NCBI RefSeq assembly: GCF_004000215.1
Contig: NZ_RBVY01000004.1
Span: forward strand, 186,001-250,000
Direction: 5' to 3'
Length of the DNA: 64,000 bases
Source: Nitratireductor alexandrii
Lineage (GTDB): Bacteria > Pseudomonadota > Alphaproteobacteria > Rhizobiales > Rhizobiaceae
Made by a program: the position numbers and the translations under genes
The notes under the pieces: model-generated
Databases searched by the model: none
Seen by the model: only the letters and a program-made list of their open reading frames with translations
Told to the model about the DNA's origin: nothing
Shown: one piece after another, positions 8,613-17,105 of the stretch
Layout: the number at the start of each line of letters is the position of its first letter
Position numbering within the stretch: position 1 is the first letter of the stretch

Positions 8613-9542
8613 ATGACGCGCCCGACACCGCCCGCCCTTCCGCAGTCGATCGACGACACGCTCGCCCTTTTGCAAGGCGCCGACTACGTCGCCGATCGCG
8701 CACTGGCGACGGTGCTTTTCCTGGCCCTGCGCATGCAGCGGCCGCTGTTCCTGGAAGGCGAGGCCGGCGTCGGCAAGACCGAGATCGCCAAGGTTCTGGC
8801 GAGCGCGCTCGACCGGCGCCTGATCCGTCTGCAATGCTACGAGGGCCTCGACGTCGCCTCGGCCGTCTATGAGTGGAACTACGCCGCCCAGATGATCGAG
8901 ATCCGCATGGAGGAGGCCGCCGGCGCGGTCGACCGCGGCACGATGGAAAAGAACGTCTTTTCCGAAAAATACCTGATCCGCCGGCCGATCCTGGACGCGC
9001 TTTCCGGCACGGACGGCCGCGCGCCGGTGCTGCTGATCGACGAGCTCGACCGCACTGACGAGGCTTTTGAGGCCTTTTTGCTCGAAATCCTGTCCGATTT
9101 CCAGGTCACCGTGCCCGAACTCGGCACGATCCGCGCCGCCGAACCGCCGATCGTGGTGATCACCACCAACCGCACGCGCGAGATTCACGATGCGCTCAAG
9201 CGCCGGTGCCTCTATCACTGGGTCGACTACCCCGATGCTGCGCGCGAGCTGGAGATCGTCCACCGCAAGGTGCCGCAGGCCAATCAGCGCCTGTCGCAGG
9301 AAGTGGTCGCCTTCATCCAGCGATTGCGCCAGATGGACCTGTTCAAGGCGCCGGGCGTGGCCGAGACGATCGACTGGGCGAGCGCGCTGACCGAACTCGA
9401 CAAGGTCGCGCTCGATCCCGAAACCGTGTCGGACACGATCGGCGTGCTTTTGAAATATCAGGACGACATCGCCCGCATCGAGGAAGGCGAGGGGCGCAAG
9501 CTGCTCGACGAGGTGCGCAGCGAACTCGCGGCGAGCGACTAG
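8613..9542 (+). CDS. coxD: MoxR family AAA+ ATPase (CoxD-like)
   Basis: This 309-residue AAA+ ATPase belongs to the MoxR group. Walker A is GEAGVGKT at residues 49-56 and Walker B is LIDELDR at 141-147, with sensor motif TTNRTREIHDALKRRC further on. In Oligotropha carboxidovorans, CoxD and the VWA protein CoxE help insert sulfur and copper into the molybdenum centre of CO dehydrogenase. The same pairing is seen here: a VWA protein gene follows after 14 bases and two XdhC-type genes come next. The symbol reflects context rather than shown orthology. Confidence 0.88.
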   Translation: MTRPTPPALPQSIDDTLALLQGADYVADRALATVLFLALRMQRPLFLEGEAGVGKTEIAKVLASALDRRLIRLQCYEGLDVASAVYEWNYAAQMIEIRMEEAAGAVDRGTMEKNVFSEKYLIRRPILDALSGTDGRAPVLLIDELDRTDEAFEAFLLEILSDFQVTVPELGTIRAAEPPIVVITTNRTREIHDALKRRCLYHWVDYPDAARELEIVHRKVPQANQRLSQEVVAFIQRLRQMDLFKAPGVAETIDWASALTELDKVALDPETVSDTIGVLLKYQDDIARIEEGEGRKLLDEVRSELAASD

Positions 9543-9556
9543 GGCCGGCCGGGGCC

Positions 9557-10816
9557 ATGGATCAGCAGGTTACCGCTCCCCGCACGCCACCGCCGGACGG
9601 GCGCATCGCCGACAATATCGTCTATTTCGCCCGCGCGCTGCGCAAGGCCGGCATGCGCGTCGGCCCGGCCGCGGTCAAGGAGGCGATCGAGGCCGTGCTG
9701 GCCGGCGGCATCGGCACGCGCGACGATTTCTACTGGACCCTGCATGCGGTGCTGGTGACGCGCCGCGAGGACCACGCTGTCTTCGACGAGGCGTTCCGGC
9801 TGTTCTGGAAATCGCGCGAGCTGGTGGAAAAAATGCTGGCGATGTTTTCGCCGCAGGCGGTCGACCAGCGCGAGAAGGAACGGCCGCGCGCGGCCGAATC
9901 GCGCGTCGCCGACGCCATGTTCGAGGGACACGAGAAAAACCGGCCGCGCGAGGAAATTCCCGAGATCGAGGTCGACGCGCGGCTGACCACCTCGACCAGC
10001 GAGACCCTGCGCGCCAAGGATTTTTCGCAGATGACGGCCGCCGAACTGACCGAGGCGAAGCGGGCGATCGCGGCCCTGCGGCTGCCTTTCGACCAGGTGC
10101 GCACCCGCCGCTGGCGCCCGGACCCCCGCGGCGCGCGCACCGATCCGCGCGCCATGCTGCGGGCCGGCTTGCGCACCGGCGGCGAACTCATTCTGCCGAA
10201 ATTCCGTTCCGTGCGCGAAGTTCATCCGCCGCTGGTGGCGATCGCCGATATTTCCGGCTCGATGAGCCAGTATACCCGCATCTTCCTGCATTTCCTGCAC
10301 GCGTTGACCGAGCAGCGCCAGCGGGTGCACTCCTTCGTGTTCGGCACCAGGCTGACCAATCTGACCCGGCAGATGCGCCATCGCGATCCCGACGCGGCGC
10401 TGGCCGACTGCGCGGCGGCGGTCAAGGACTGGTCGGGCGGCACGCGCATCGGCCATACGCTTTACGAGTTCAACCGGCTGTGGTCGCGCCGCGTGCTCGG
10501 CCAGGGTGCGATCGTGCTTTTGATCACAGACGGGCTCGAGCGCGACGATATCGATCTGCTCGGGCGCGAGATGGAGCGGCTGCACAAATCCTGCCGGCGG
10601 CTGATCTGGCTCAATCCTTTGTTGCGCTTCGACGGGTTCGAGGCGCGCGCCCGCGGCGTGCGCGCCATGCTGCCGCATGTCGACGAGTTCCGCGCCGTGC
10701 ATACGCTGGAGGCGCTGGACGATCTGTGCGCGGCGTTGTCGACACGGCGCGGCGCGCGTGCGGCCGATCCGCGCCGTTTTCTGGACGCGGTTTCCCTTGG
10801 CAAGCGTGCGGCGTGA
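9557..10816 (+). CDS. coxE: VWA domain protein (CoxE-like) partner of the MoxR ATPase
   Basis: The 419-residue protein matches the CoxE/VWA family that works with MoxR ATPases in maturing metalloenzymes. The N-terminal half is helical and charged. The C-terminal von Willebrand A domain has the metal-binding MIDAS motif DISGSMS at residues 231-237, followed by a GTRIG segment and a conserved ITDGLERDD stretch. The ATG at 9557 is preceded by a G-rich stretch, and the longer upstream frame is a shadow of the ATPase gene. It is co-directional with coxD and the XdhC genes, forming a probable operon for molybdenum hydroxylase maturation. Confidence 0.87.
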   Translation: MDQQVTAPRTPPPDGRIADNIVYFARALRKAGMRVGPAAVKEAIEAVLAGGIGTRDDFYWTLHAVLVTRREDHAVFDEAFRLFWKSRELVEKMLAMFSPQAVDQREKERPRAAESRVADAMFEGHEKNRPREEIPEIEVDARLTTSTSETLRAKDFSQMTAAELTEAKRAIAALRLPFDQVRTRRWRPDPRGARTDPRAMLRAGLRTGGELILPKFRSVREVHPPLVAIADISGSMSQYTRIFLHFLHALTEQRQRVHSFVFGTRLTNLTRQMRHRDPDAALADCAAAVKDWSGGTRIGHTLYEFNRLWSRRVLGQGAIVLLITDGLERDDIDLLGREMERLHKSCRRLIWLNPLLRFDGFEARARGVRAMLPHVDEFRAVHTLEALDDLCAALSTRRGARAADPRRFLDAVSLGKRAA

Positions 10817-10844
10817 TCCTAGTGTCGGGCAAAGGAGTGCAGTC

Positions 10845-11183
10845 ATGGAGAACCTCTCGGCCCTCGACGACCGTCGCGATCCGCTGCTGATCGCCGAACG
10901 CTGGATAAAGGACGGGCGCGCGCTCGCGCTCGCGACCGTGGTCGAAACCTGGGGCTCGGCGCCGCGCCCGGTGGGCAGCCATCTGGTCATCGACACCGAG
11001 GGCAATTTCGAGGGCTCGGTCTCCGGCGGCTGCGTGGAAGGCGCGGTGGTGGCCGAGGCCGCCGACGTGATCGAGACCGGCGCGCCGCGCCTGCTCGAAT
11101 TCGGCGTCGCCGACGAGACGGCCTGGGAGGTGGGACTATCCTGCGGCGGGCGCATCAAAGTCTATGTCGAACCTCTCGGCTGA
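10845..11183 (+). CDS. XdhC/CoxI N-terminal-domain protein
   Basis: This 112-residue protein equals only the N-terminal XdhC_CoxI domain, with the family signature ATVVETWGSAPRPVGSHL near residues 29-46 and the conserved glycine/cysteine stretch SVSGGCVEGAVV. XdhC proteins protect and deliver the sulfurated molybdenum cofactor to xanthine oxidase-family enzymes. The ATG at 10845 has a good Shine-Dalgarno sequence (AAAGGAG) 8 bases upstream. The Rossmann domain normally found on the same chain is encoded by the next gene, so the two products probably form one functional unit. Confidence 0.88.
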   Translation: MENLSALDDRRDPLLIAERWIKDGRALALATVVETWGSAPRPVGSHLVIDTEGNFEGSVSGGCVEGAVVAEAADVIETGAPRLLEFGVADETAWEVGLSCGGRIKVYVEPLG

Positions 11184-11195
11184 GCGGAGGACGCC

Positions 11196-11906
11196 ATGCG
11201 TGCTGAAGCTCTGAGAGCGCTGAATGCCGAACGGCGCGCGCGCCGCGCCGCGATCCTGGTCACCGATCTCGCGGACGGGAGCGACCGGCTGGTGCGCGAG
11301 GGCGATGTGCTCTCAGGCCAGTTCGGCGAGGCGCTGCAGCGCGCATTCCGCTCCGGAAAATCCGGCACGGTCGAGGCCGAGGGCGGGTCGTTCTTCCTTA
11401 ACGTCCATCTGCCGCCGCCGCGCATCGTGGCGATCGGCGCGGTCCATATCAGCCAGGCGCTGGCGCCGATGGCCCGGATCGCCGGTTTCGACATCGAGAT
11501 CATCGACCCGCGCACCGCCTTCGCCACGCCGGAACGCTTTCCCGAGACCCGGCTTGCAGCCGAATGGCCCGAGGACGTCTTCAAACGGCGGCCGCTCGAT
11601 GCCTATACCGCGCTCGCCGCACTCACCCACGATCCCAAGATCGACGATTTTCCGCTCAAGGCGGCGCTGGAGACGGGCTGTTTTTATGTCGGCGCGCTCG
11701 GCAGCCGCAAGACCCACGCCAAGCGCCTGGCCCGGCTCGCCGAAGCCGGCGTGACGGACGAGGCAAGCGGACGCATCCATGCGCCGATCGGCCTCGATAT
11801 CGGCGCGGCAAGCCCGGCCGAGATCGCCGTGGCGGTCCTGGCCCAGATCGTCGCCGCCCTGCGCTCGCGCGGACTGGCGGCAGTGACCGAAAGCCGCGCG
11901 GCATGA
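11196..11906 (+). CDS. XdhC Rossmann-domain protein (CoxF-like)
   Basis: The 236-residue product carries the XdhC C-terminal Rossmann domain: the nucleotide-binding turn IVAIGAVHISQALAPMA, then ALTHDPKIDD and the motif FYVGALGSRKTHAKRLARL. The ending HAPIGLDIGAASPAEIAVAV is typical of XdhC. It has a good ribosome site (GCGGAGG) before ATG 11196 and follows the short XdhC N-terminal-domain gene by 12 bases. It probably acts in sulfuration or insertion of the molybdenum cofactor. Its stop overlaps the next gene's start as ATGA. Confidence 0.88.
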   Translation: MRAEALRALNAERRARRAAILVTDLADGSDRLVREGDVLSGQFGEALQRAFRSGKSGTVEAEGGSFFLNVHLPPPRIVAIGAVHISQALAPMARIAGFDIEIIDPRTAFATPERFPETRLAAEWPEDVFKRRPLDAYTALAALTHDPKIDDFPLKAALETGCFYVGALGSRKTHAKRLARLAEAGVTDEASGRIHAPIGLDIGAASPAEIAVAVLAQIVAALRSRGLAAVTESRAA

Positions 11907-13525
11907 AGTTCGGTCCCGTACCGCTCGACCGGGCCGAGGGCGCGATACTCGCCCACGCCACCCAGGCCGGGACGCGCCGGATCAAGAAGGGCACCCGCCT
12001 CGGCGCGGCCGAGATCGCGGCCTTGAGGGAGGCCGGCATCGCGGAGGTCGCGGCCGCCGTGCTCGACCCCGGCGACCTGGACGAAAACGAGGCCGCCCGC
12101 CGGATCGCCGCAGCACTCAAAAGCCGCGGCGTGGAGGTCCGGGACGCGGCGACCGGACGGGTCAATCTGCATGCCGGGCCGGCAGGGGTGTTTTGCGTCG
12201 ACCGCGCGCTGATCGACGCCATCAACGCCGTCGACCCGGCGATCACCATCGCGACGCTGAACGACCATGTGCGCGTCGAGCCGGGCCGGATGGTGGCCAC
12301 GGTAAAAATCATACCCTTCGCGGTCGCCGGCACGCTGGTCGACGCGGTCGAGGCGATCGCCGCGCGGGGCGCGGTGTTCGGCGTGCATCCGTTCGCGGCC
12401 CGACGCGTCGCCCTGATCCAGACGAGCCTGCCGGGCACCAAGCCGAGCGTGCTCGACAAGACGGTCAAGACGATGCGCGCGCGGCTGGAGCCGTCGGGCA
12501 GCGCGATCGCCTTCGAGCGCCGCACGCCGCACGACGAGGCGAGCCTGGCGCGCGCACTCGCCGACGCCACCGCCGGCAGCGACATCGTGATCGCCTTCGG
12601 CGCGTCGGCCGTCAGCGACGGCGACGACGTGATCCCCGCCGCGATCCGCGGCGCCGGCGGCACGGTCGAACGCTTCGGCATGCCGGTCGATCCCGGCAAT
12701 CTGCTGGTCAAGGGGCACATCGGCGCGGTGCCGGTGCTCGGCGCGCCGGGCTGCGCCCGCAGCCCGAAGGAAAACGGCTTCGACTGGGTGCTCGACCGCA
12801 TGCTGGCCGGTCTGGACGTCGATGCCGGCACGATCGCCGGCATGGGGGTCGGCGGGCTGTTGATGGAGATCGCCACCCGGCCGCAGCCGCGCGAGGCGCG
12901 CCCGCCGGCCGACGCCCAGACAAAACCGGCAAACGTGCACGCCGTGCTGCTGGCGGCCGGACGCTCGAGCCGCATGGGCGGACCCAACAAGCTTCTGGCC
13001 TCGTTCGACGACACACCGCTGGTGCGGCGCAGCGCCGAGCGCGCGCTGGCAAGCCGCGCGGACGGGCTGACGGTGATCCTCGGCCATCAGGCCGAGCGCG
13101 TGGCCGCGGCGCTTGCCGGGCTTGCCGTCGCGACCCGCCGGAACCCGGATTTCGCCCAGGGCCTGTCGACCTCGCTGAAGGCGGGCCTGCACGCCGTGCC
13201 GGAGGCGGCCGACGGCGCGCTGGTGCTGCTTGCCGACATGCCCGCGATCGGCACGGCGGCACTCGATGCGCTGATCGACGCCTTCGAGCGGTCCGGCGGG
13301 CGCGCCGTGGTGCGCGCCACCCATAACGGCAAGCGCGGCAACCCCGTCATCCTGCCGCGGGCGGTGTTTGTTGCCGTCGACGGGCTCGCCGGCGACACCG
13401 GCGCCCGCCATTTGGTCGAAAGCGGGCTCGCCGAGGTGATCGACGTCGAAATCGGCGCGGCGGCGAGCATCGATGTCGACACGCAGGACGCGCTCGCCCG
13501 GGCCGGCGGCGTGCTCGAGGAATAG
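11903..13525 (+). CDS. Fusion: molybdopterin-binding domain + MobA/MocA-like NTP transferase
   Basis: The 540-residue protein joins two activities. Residues 1 to about 330 resemble a MoeA/MoaB-type molybdopterin-binding domain, including SDIVIAFGASAVSDGDDVIP and PVDPGNLLVKGHIG. From about residue 345 a MocA/MobA-type nucleotidyltransferase begins with VLLAAGRSSRMGG, followed by LLADMPAIG and GNPVILPR. MocA-type enzymes attach CMP to molybdopterin to make the dinucleotide cofactor of xanthine oxidase-family hydroxylases. The two-domain layout is known in other proteobacteria. The ATGA overlap with xdhC supports a common maturation operon. Confidence 0.85.
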   Translation: MKFGPVPLDRAEGAILAHATQAGTRRIKKGTRLGAAEIAALREAGIAEVAAAVLDPGDLDENEAARRIAAALKSRGVEVRDAATGRVNLHAGPAGVFCVDRALIDAINAVDPAITIATLNDHVRVEPGRMVATVKIIPFAVAGTLVDAVEAIAARGAVFGVHPFAARRVALIQTSLPGTKPSVLDKTVKTMRARLEPSGSAIAFERRTPHDEASLARALADATAGSDIVIAFGASAVSDGDDVIPAAIRGAGGTVERFGMPVDPGNLLVKGHIGAVPVLGAPGCARSPKENGFDWVLDRMLAGLDVDAGTIAGMGVGGLLMEIATRPQPREARPPADAQTKPANVHAVLLAAGRSSRMGGPNKLLASFDDTPLVRRSAERALASRADGLTVILGHQAERVAAALAGLAVATRRNPDFAQGLSTSLKAGLHAVPEAADGALVLLADMPAIGTAALDALIDAFERSGGRAVVRATHNGKRGNPVILPRAVFVAVDGLAGDTGARHLVESGLAEVIDVEIGAAASIDVDTQDALARAGGVLEE

Positions 13526-13586
13526 CAGCGCGGCAACGCCCATGCCGGGCTTGCCAAGCCCGGCAGCGGACGGCACAGTCGCGGCG

Positions 13587-14453
13587 ATGACCACGACCCT
13601 TCGCCGTTTTCTGCTTGTCGTCGCCTTGTCGCTTGCCGCCGGCAGCGCCGGCGCTTTCGAACTCGCCCCCCACAAGGACCGGCTGTTCGCCTATCCGGCA
13701 ACCCTTAGCTCGGCCGACGGCGGCCGATACCGCGTCGTCGACTATCGCGAGATGCGCGACATCAACGGCCGCGACGCGGTGCCGGAACGGCGGGTGCGCG
13801 ACGACTATGTGTCGCTGCGCGTGCGCGCGTTCCAGCAGCAATACGCGCTCGGCGATCTGCGCCACTACGCGGTCGGCCGGCGCGAGGGCGCCAAGATCAT
13901 CACCATCTATCTGCACGGCCAGGGCGGCAGCCGCCGGCAGGGGGTCGACGATTTCACCTTCGGCGGCAATTTCAACCGCATCAAGAACCTGATGACGCGC
14001 AATGACGGGCTTTATCTGTCGCCCGATTTTCCCGATTTCGGCGCCGGCGGCAAAAAGGCGATCGCGATGCTGATCGATCACTACGCCGCGCGCTCGCCGG
14101 CCGCGCCGGTCTTCGTTGCCTGCGGCTCGATGGGCGGGGCGCTGTGCTATGCGTTGGCAGAGGACGAGCGTGTCGCGTCGCGGCTGGGCGGGCTGCTTCT
14201 GCTCGGTTCGCACTGGGATACGGGTTTCTTGAAAAGCCCCGCTTTCAAGCGGAAGGTTCCCGTCTTCATCGGTCAGGGCAGCCGCGACACGGTGTTTCCG
14301 GTCGAAAAGCAGGAAACGTTCTTCCGCGCGATCCTGGCGGCGGCACCGGACTATCCCGTGCGCTTCGTGCGCTTCGAAACCGGCACCCACGGAACGCCGA
14401 TTCGCATGACCGACTGGCGCGAGACGCTCAACTGGATGCTGGCGCAGCGCTGA
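13587..14453 (+). CDS. Secreted alpha/beta hydrolase, function unknown
   Basis: The 288-residue protein has an N-terminal signal peptide (hydrophobic RRFLLVVALSLAAGSAGAF, cleavage near residue 23). It then shows an alpha/beta hydrolase pattern: strand and oxyanion region IITIYLHGQGGSRRQG, nucleophile elbow ACGSMGG with a serine, an aspartate in GQGSRDTVFP and a histidine in ETGTHGTPI. It is expected in the periplasm. A specific substrate cannot be told. It lies 61 bases after the molybdopterin fusion gene on the same strand; I see no functional link to it. Confidence 0.75.
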   Translation: MTTTLRRFLLVVALSLAAGSAGAFELAPHKDRLFAYPATLSSADGGRYRVVDYREMRDINGRDAVPERRVRDDYVSLRVRAFQQQYALGDLRHYAVGRREGAKIITIYLHGQGGSRRQGVDDFTFGGNFNRIKNLMTRNDGLYLSPDFPDFGAGGKKAIAMLIDHYAARSPAAPVFVACGSMGGALCYALAEDERVASRLGGLLLLGSHWDTGFLKSPAFKRKVPVFIGQGSRDTVFPVEKQETFFRAILAAAPDYPVRFVRFETGTHGTPIRMTDWRETLNWMLAQR

Positions 14454-14484
14454 CACGACCCGTTTGATTTTTTGGAGATCGCCC

Positions 14485-14904
14485 ATGGCCGGCTTCGTCG
14501 ATCCGACCCGCGAGACATTCGGCACTTTCCGGAAAATGGCGGAGGAGGGGCCCGTCCACATGCTCAATCTGGTGCGGCTGCGCGCGCAGGCCGCCTATCC
14601 GGACGGGCGCCAGGCGACCGGCGCGCAGGCCTATGCCGCCTATGGGCGCGAGAGCGGCCCGGTCCTGCGCCGGGTCGGCGGCAGGGTGGTGTGGGCCGGC
14701 GATTTCCGGCTGATGCTGATCGGCCCCGAGGACGAGCACTGGGACCGGTGCTTCATCGCCGAATATCCGTCCGCCGCCGCCTTCGTGGAGATGGTCAAGG
14801 ATCCCGACTACCAGAAGGCGGTCGTGCATCGCCAGGCGGCGGTCGCCGATTCCCGCCTGATCCGCCTGGCGCCGAAAGCGACCGGCAGCGGCTTCGACGG
14901 CTGA
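14485..14904 (+). CDS. DUF1330 domain protein
   Basis: The 139-residue protein matches DUF1330, a dimeric alpha/beta-barrel (ferredoxin-like) family: HMLNLVRLRAQAAYPDG near the start, the central AYAAYGRESGPVLRRVGGRVVW and the end EYPSAAAFVEMVKDPDYQ. No enzymatic role is established for the family. The ATG at 14485 follows a ribosome site TTGGAGA by 8 bases. It is convergent with the next gene, only 12 bases away. Confidence 0.82.
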   Translation: MAGFVDPTRETFGTFRKMAEEGPVHMLNLVRLRAQAAYPDGRQATGAQAYAAYGRESGPVLRRVGGRVVWAGDFRLMLIGPEDEHWDRCFIAEYPSAAAFVEMVKDPDYQKAVVHRQAAVADSRLIRLAPKATGSGFDG

Positions 14905-14916
14905 ATTTCTGGCCGG

Positions 14917-15957
14917 CTACGGCGCGGAATAATAGTCCAAAAGCAGTTCGGGATTGACCGCGCCGTCATAGGTCGCGTCAACCTCGTATTTGACCAGCGA
15001 GAACTGGCCCTGGCGGAACAGCCACGTGCCGGAGGCGGCGGCATCGCCCAGCCCGCGCCATTTGGCGTAGGCGGTGACGACGAAGTTTTCCGGGTCGTAA
15101 TCCGAGTTCACGAGCTGGTTTTCGGCGGTGAAACCGACGATGCGCATCGAATCGACCGGGCCCTCGCTGTCGTCGTCCCGATAGCGGATGTCGAGCTCGG
15201 GCATGGCAAAATGCAGTTCGCGCACGCCGTCGATCTCGTCCTCCCGGTAATAGACATGCATCTCGTTGTAGGCGCCGGCCCGGCAGTAGAACCGGAACAG
15301 CCGCATTTGGCGTTCCGGCGCATCGGCGTCGTCGGTGCTGTAGCGGAAGCCGATCGTGTGCACATCCGGCGCGCGCGGTCCGTCGCTGCCGGGCGGCGCC
15401 CCGCCGCAACTCTGGGCGTAACTCGCCTGAAACAGCGCCTTGGCGCGCTCGAGTCCGGCATCGCCGGCCGGCCCGGCCGGTGCATCGCCGCATTGCGCCG
15501 GCAGCGCATCCTCCAGCGGTTCGGAGGCGGGCTCAAGGCTGGCTGCGACGATGAACAGCGGGCGGAACGGCTCGTCCTGGATCTGCGGATCGATCAGCCG
15601 CGCCGTGTAGCAGCCGGCAAAGAGTTTTGGGGCGCCGCCGTCTTCCGTCGCCCGGATCGCGACCGGGACCCGGTAAAACACGCTACCGGCCGCGCCTTCC
15701 GCGGCCGCGGCCCCAACAACGAGCGCGACGCTTTCGGTCGCAGCATAGCCGGCTGCGAAATCGTCGAGCGTGGCGGCCGGCTTGTCGTCGCCGAAATAGC
15801 TCCAGGCGCGGGCATATTCCTTGCGGTTGACGGCGTTATAGTAGGAGGCGATCAGCGCCGCCGCATCGGAACGGTCGTCCAGATAGGGCCGGTCCTGCGC
15901 GGCGGCCGGCGCGGCGGCCGCCATGGCGGCGACAAGGCAAGATAGACCGGTGCGCAT
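14917..15957 (-). CDS. Secreted protein, possibly DUF1176-related
   Basis: The product of about 346 residues has a signal peptide (LSCLVAAMAAAAPAAAQ, cleavage near residue 21) and is otherwise soluble and acidic, so it is likely periplasmic. The C-terminal half, with FRFYCRAGAYNEMHVYY and the ending LVKYEVDATYDG, recalls DUF1176 proteins, but I am not sure of this. It has several cysteines that could form disulfides. The ATG at 15957 begins directly before the signal peptide. It is convergent with the DUF1330 gene and divergent from the J-domain gene; the 208-base upstream region shows nothing I can name. Confidence 0.6.
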   Translation of the reverse strand: MRTGLSCLVAAMAAAAPAAAQDRPYLDDRSDAAALIASYYNAVNRKEYARAWSYFGDDKPAATLDDFAAGYAATESVALVVGAAAAEGAAGSVFYRVPVAIRATEDGGAPKLFAGCYTARLIDPQIQDEPFRPLFIVAASLEPASEPLEDALPAQCGDAPAGPAGDAGLERAKALFQASYAQSCGGAPPGSDGPRAPDVHTIGFRYSTDDADAPERQMRLFRFYCRAGAYNEMHVYYREDEIDGVRELHFAMPELDIRYRDDDSEGPVDSMRIVGFTAENQLVNSDYDPENFVVTAYAKWRGLGDAAASGTWLFRQGQFSLVKYEVDATYDGAVNPELLLDYYSAP

Positions 15958-16165
15958 GCTGTTTCTCCTGCGATCACGGTGTTGCGCTCGCACCCAGCAT
16001 AGGCGGCCATCGGGGCGATGCTATGAACAGTCTCACCCAGCGCGCGCGAGACGCAAGCCCTCCGCCGGGCAATGACTCAATTTGGTCCGGTTTTTCAGTC
16101 AGCTTGTTAATCCCTTGCGCCTATCGTGTCGGTGCGTTCGTGGCGAAACCCTTGGAGCAGGTGGT

Positions 16166-16630
16166 TTGAGCGGCTTCTCGACCAGCGAGTTTGCAACCCT
16201 TCTCGACGAACTCATCGCCGCCAAGGCCGACGAGGGCGAGGCGGAGCGCGCCGGACCGTCAGTGCCGTTCGGCTTCGTGCCGTCCTCCGAGGCGGTGGAG
16301 GAATTGTGGGCCAATGTTCCCGGCGAGGTGGTGGCGAGCCTTTACCGCCGCACCGGCCTGGAGAGCCTGGCCGAGAACGCGCCCGGCATCGAAACGCCCG
16401 ACCCGCCCGAAGACCCGTTGCCGCCGGCCGATCCGGGCGCGATCGCGGCCGAACTCAAGATCGCCTATGCGCGCTGGCCGAAGGATTTCGACCGGATCCG
16501 GCGCGAGTTCGCCCGCGACAACCACCCCGACAAGGTGGCGCCGCATCGCCGCGAGCGGGCGCTGGTGCGCATGCAGATCGCCAACATGCTGATCGACCGG
16601 GCCAAGCGCAACGCGGCGGCCAAACGCTGA
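16166..16630 (+). CDS. C-terminal J-domain-like small protein
   Basis: The predicted 154-residue protein ends with a segment resembling a DnaJ J domain: FDRIRREFARDNHPDKV holds the hallmark HPD tripeptide, followed by a helix ending in DRAKR. The N-terminal two-thirds is acidic, proline-rich and without known domains. J domains stimulate DnaK, so it may be a specialised co-chaperone. No ATG fits. The TTG at 16166 has GGAG 8 bases upstream and is preferred over weaker starts further upstream. Confidence 0.6.
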   Translation: MSGFSTSEFATLLDELIAAKADEGEAERAGPSVPFGFVPSSEAVEELWANVPGEVVASLYRRTGLESLAENAPGIETPDPPEDPLPPADPGAIAAELKIAYARWPKDFDRIRREFARDNHPDKVAPHRRERALVRMQIANMLIDRAKRNAAAKR

Positions 16631-16641
16631 CCGTTGTAACT

Positions 16642-16656
16642 TGAGTAATTTTGTCA
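16642..16656. promoter_or_regulatory. RirA-type iron-responsive box (TGA-N9-TCA) before the DUF2218 gene
   Basis: TGA-GTAATTTTG-TCA fits the TGA-N9-TCA rule described for the rhizobial iron regulator RirA. It lies in an AT-richer island 66 bases before the DUF2218 start codon. DUF2218 genes are often linked to iron or siderophore uptake, which adds some weight. The motif is short, so it could be chance. Confidence 0.35.
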
Positions 16657-16687
16657 GATTTAACTTGCTTTCCGGACCGCGCTGACC

Positions 16688-16721
16688 GATCTCTCCTGGC
16701 TGACATCAACAGGAGACGATC
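16688..16721 (+). promoter_or_regulatory. Hairpin that buries the ribosome-binding site of the DUF2218 gene
   Basis: GATC-TCTCCTG (16688-16698) pairs with CAGGAGA (16710-16716) and GATC (16718-16721), leaving one bulged C and an 11-base loop. The downstream arm contains the Shine-Dalgarno sequence AGGAGA and ends one base before the ATG at 16722. In this fold the ribosome site is closed, so translation may be switched by temperature, a small RNA or a protein. Confidence 0.5.
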
Positions 16722-17021
16722 ATGACAGCCCCGCAAGACGCTTCGCTGAGGGCCACCGCGACGGTGGCGACCGACAAGGCCAGCCGCTATCTGCAGCAAT
16801 TGTGCAAGCATTTCGGGCACAAACGTCCCGTCACCTTCACCCCCGAACGCGGCTCGATCGCCTTCGATTTCGGCGCTTGCGAGCTTGAGGCCGGGGACGA
16901 GACGCTGACCATGACGGTGAACGCCGGCACGCCGGAAGACCTCGAGCGCATGCGCACGGTGATCGCCAGCCATCTCGAGCGTTTCGCCTTCCGCGAACCG
17001 CCGGCGATCGACTGGCGCTGA
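16722..17021 (+). CDS. DUF2218 domain protein
   Basis: This 99-residue protein matches DUF2218: ATVATDKASRYLQQLCKHFGHK near the start, then TFTPERGSIAF and the ending DLERMRTVIASHLERFAFRE. Family members are small cytoplasmic proteins often found beside siderophore or iron-uptake genes; the molecular role is unknown. The ATG at 16722 is preceded by AGGAGA, which lies in the arm of a hairpin (see 16688-16721), and by a possible RirA box. No iron transport genes lie beside it here; an aldo/keto reductase gene follows after 84 bases. Confidence 0.85.
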   Translation: MTAPQDASLRATATVATDKASRYLQQLCKHFGHKRPVTFTPERGSIAFDFGACELEAGDETLTMTVNAGTPEDLERMRTVIASHLERFAFREPPAIDWR

Positions 17022-17105
17022 GGCGAACGCTTTTACGCGCATCGATCGGCCGTTATAGTCGGCTCTCCAAGATCCGCCCGGATCGATCACTCCCGGAGAG
17101 TTTTT

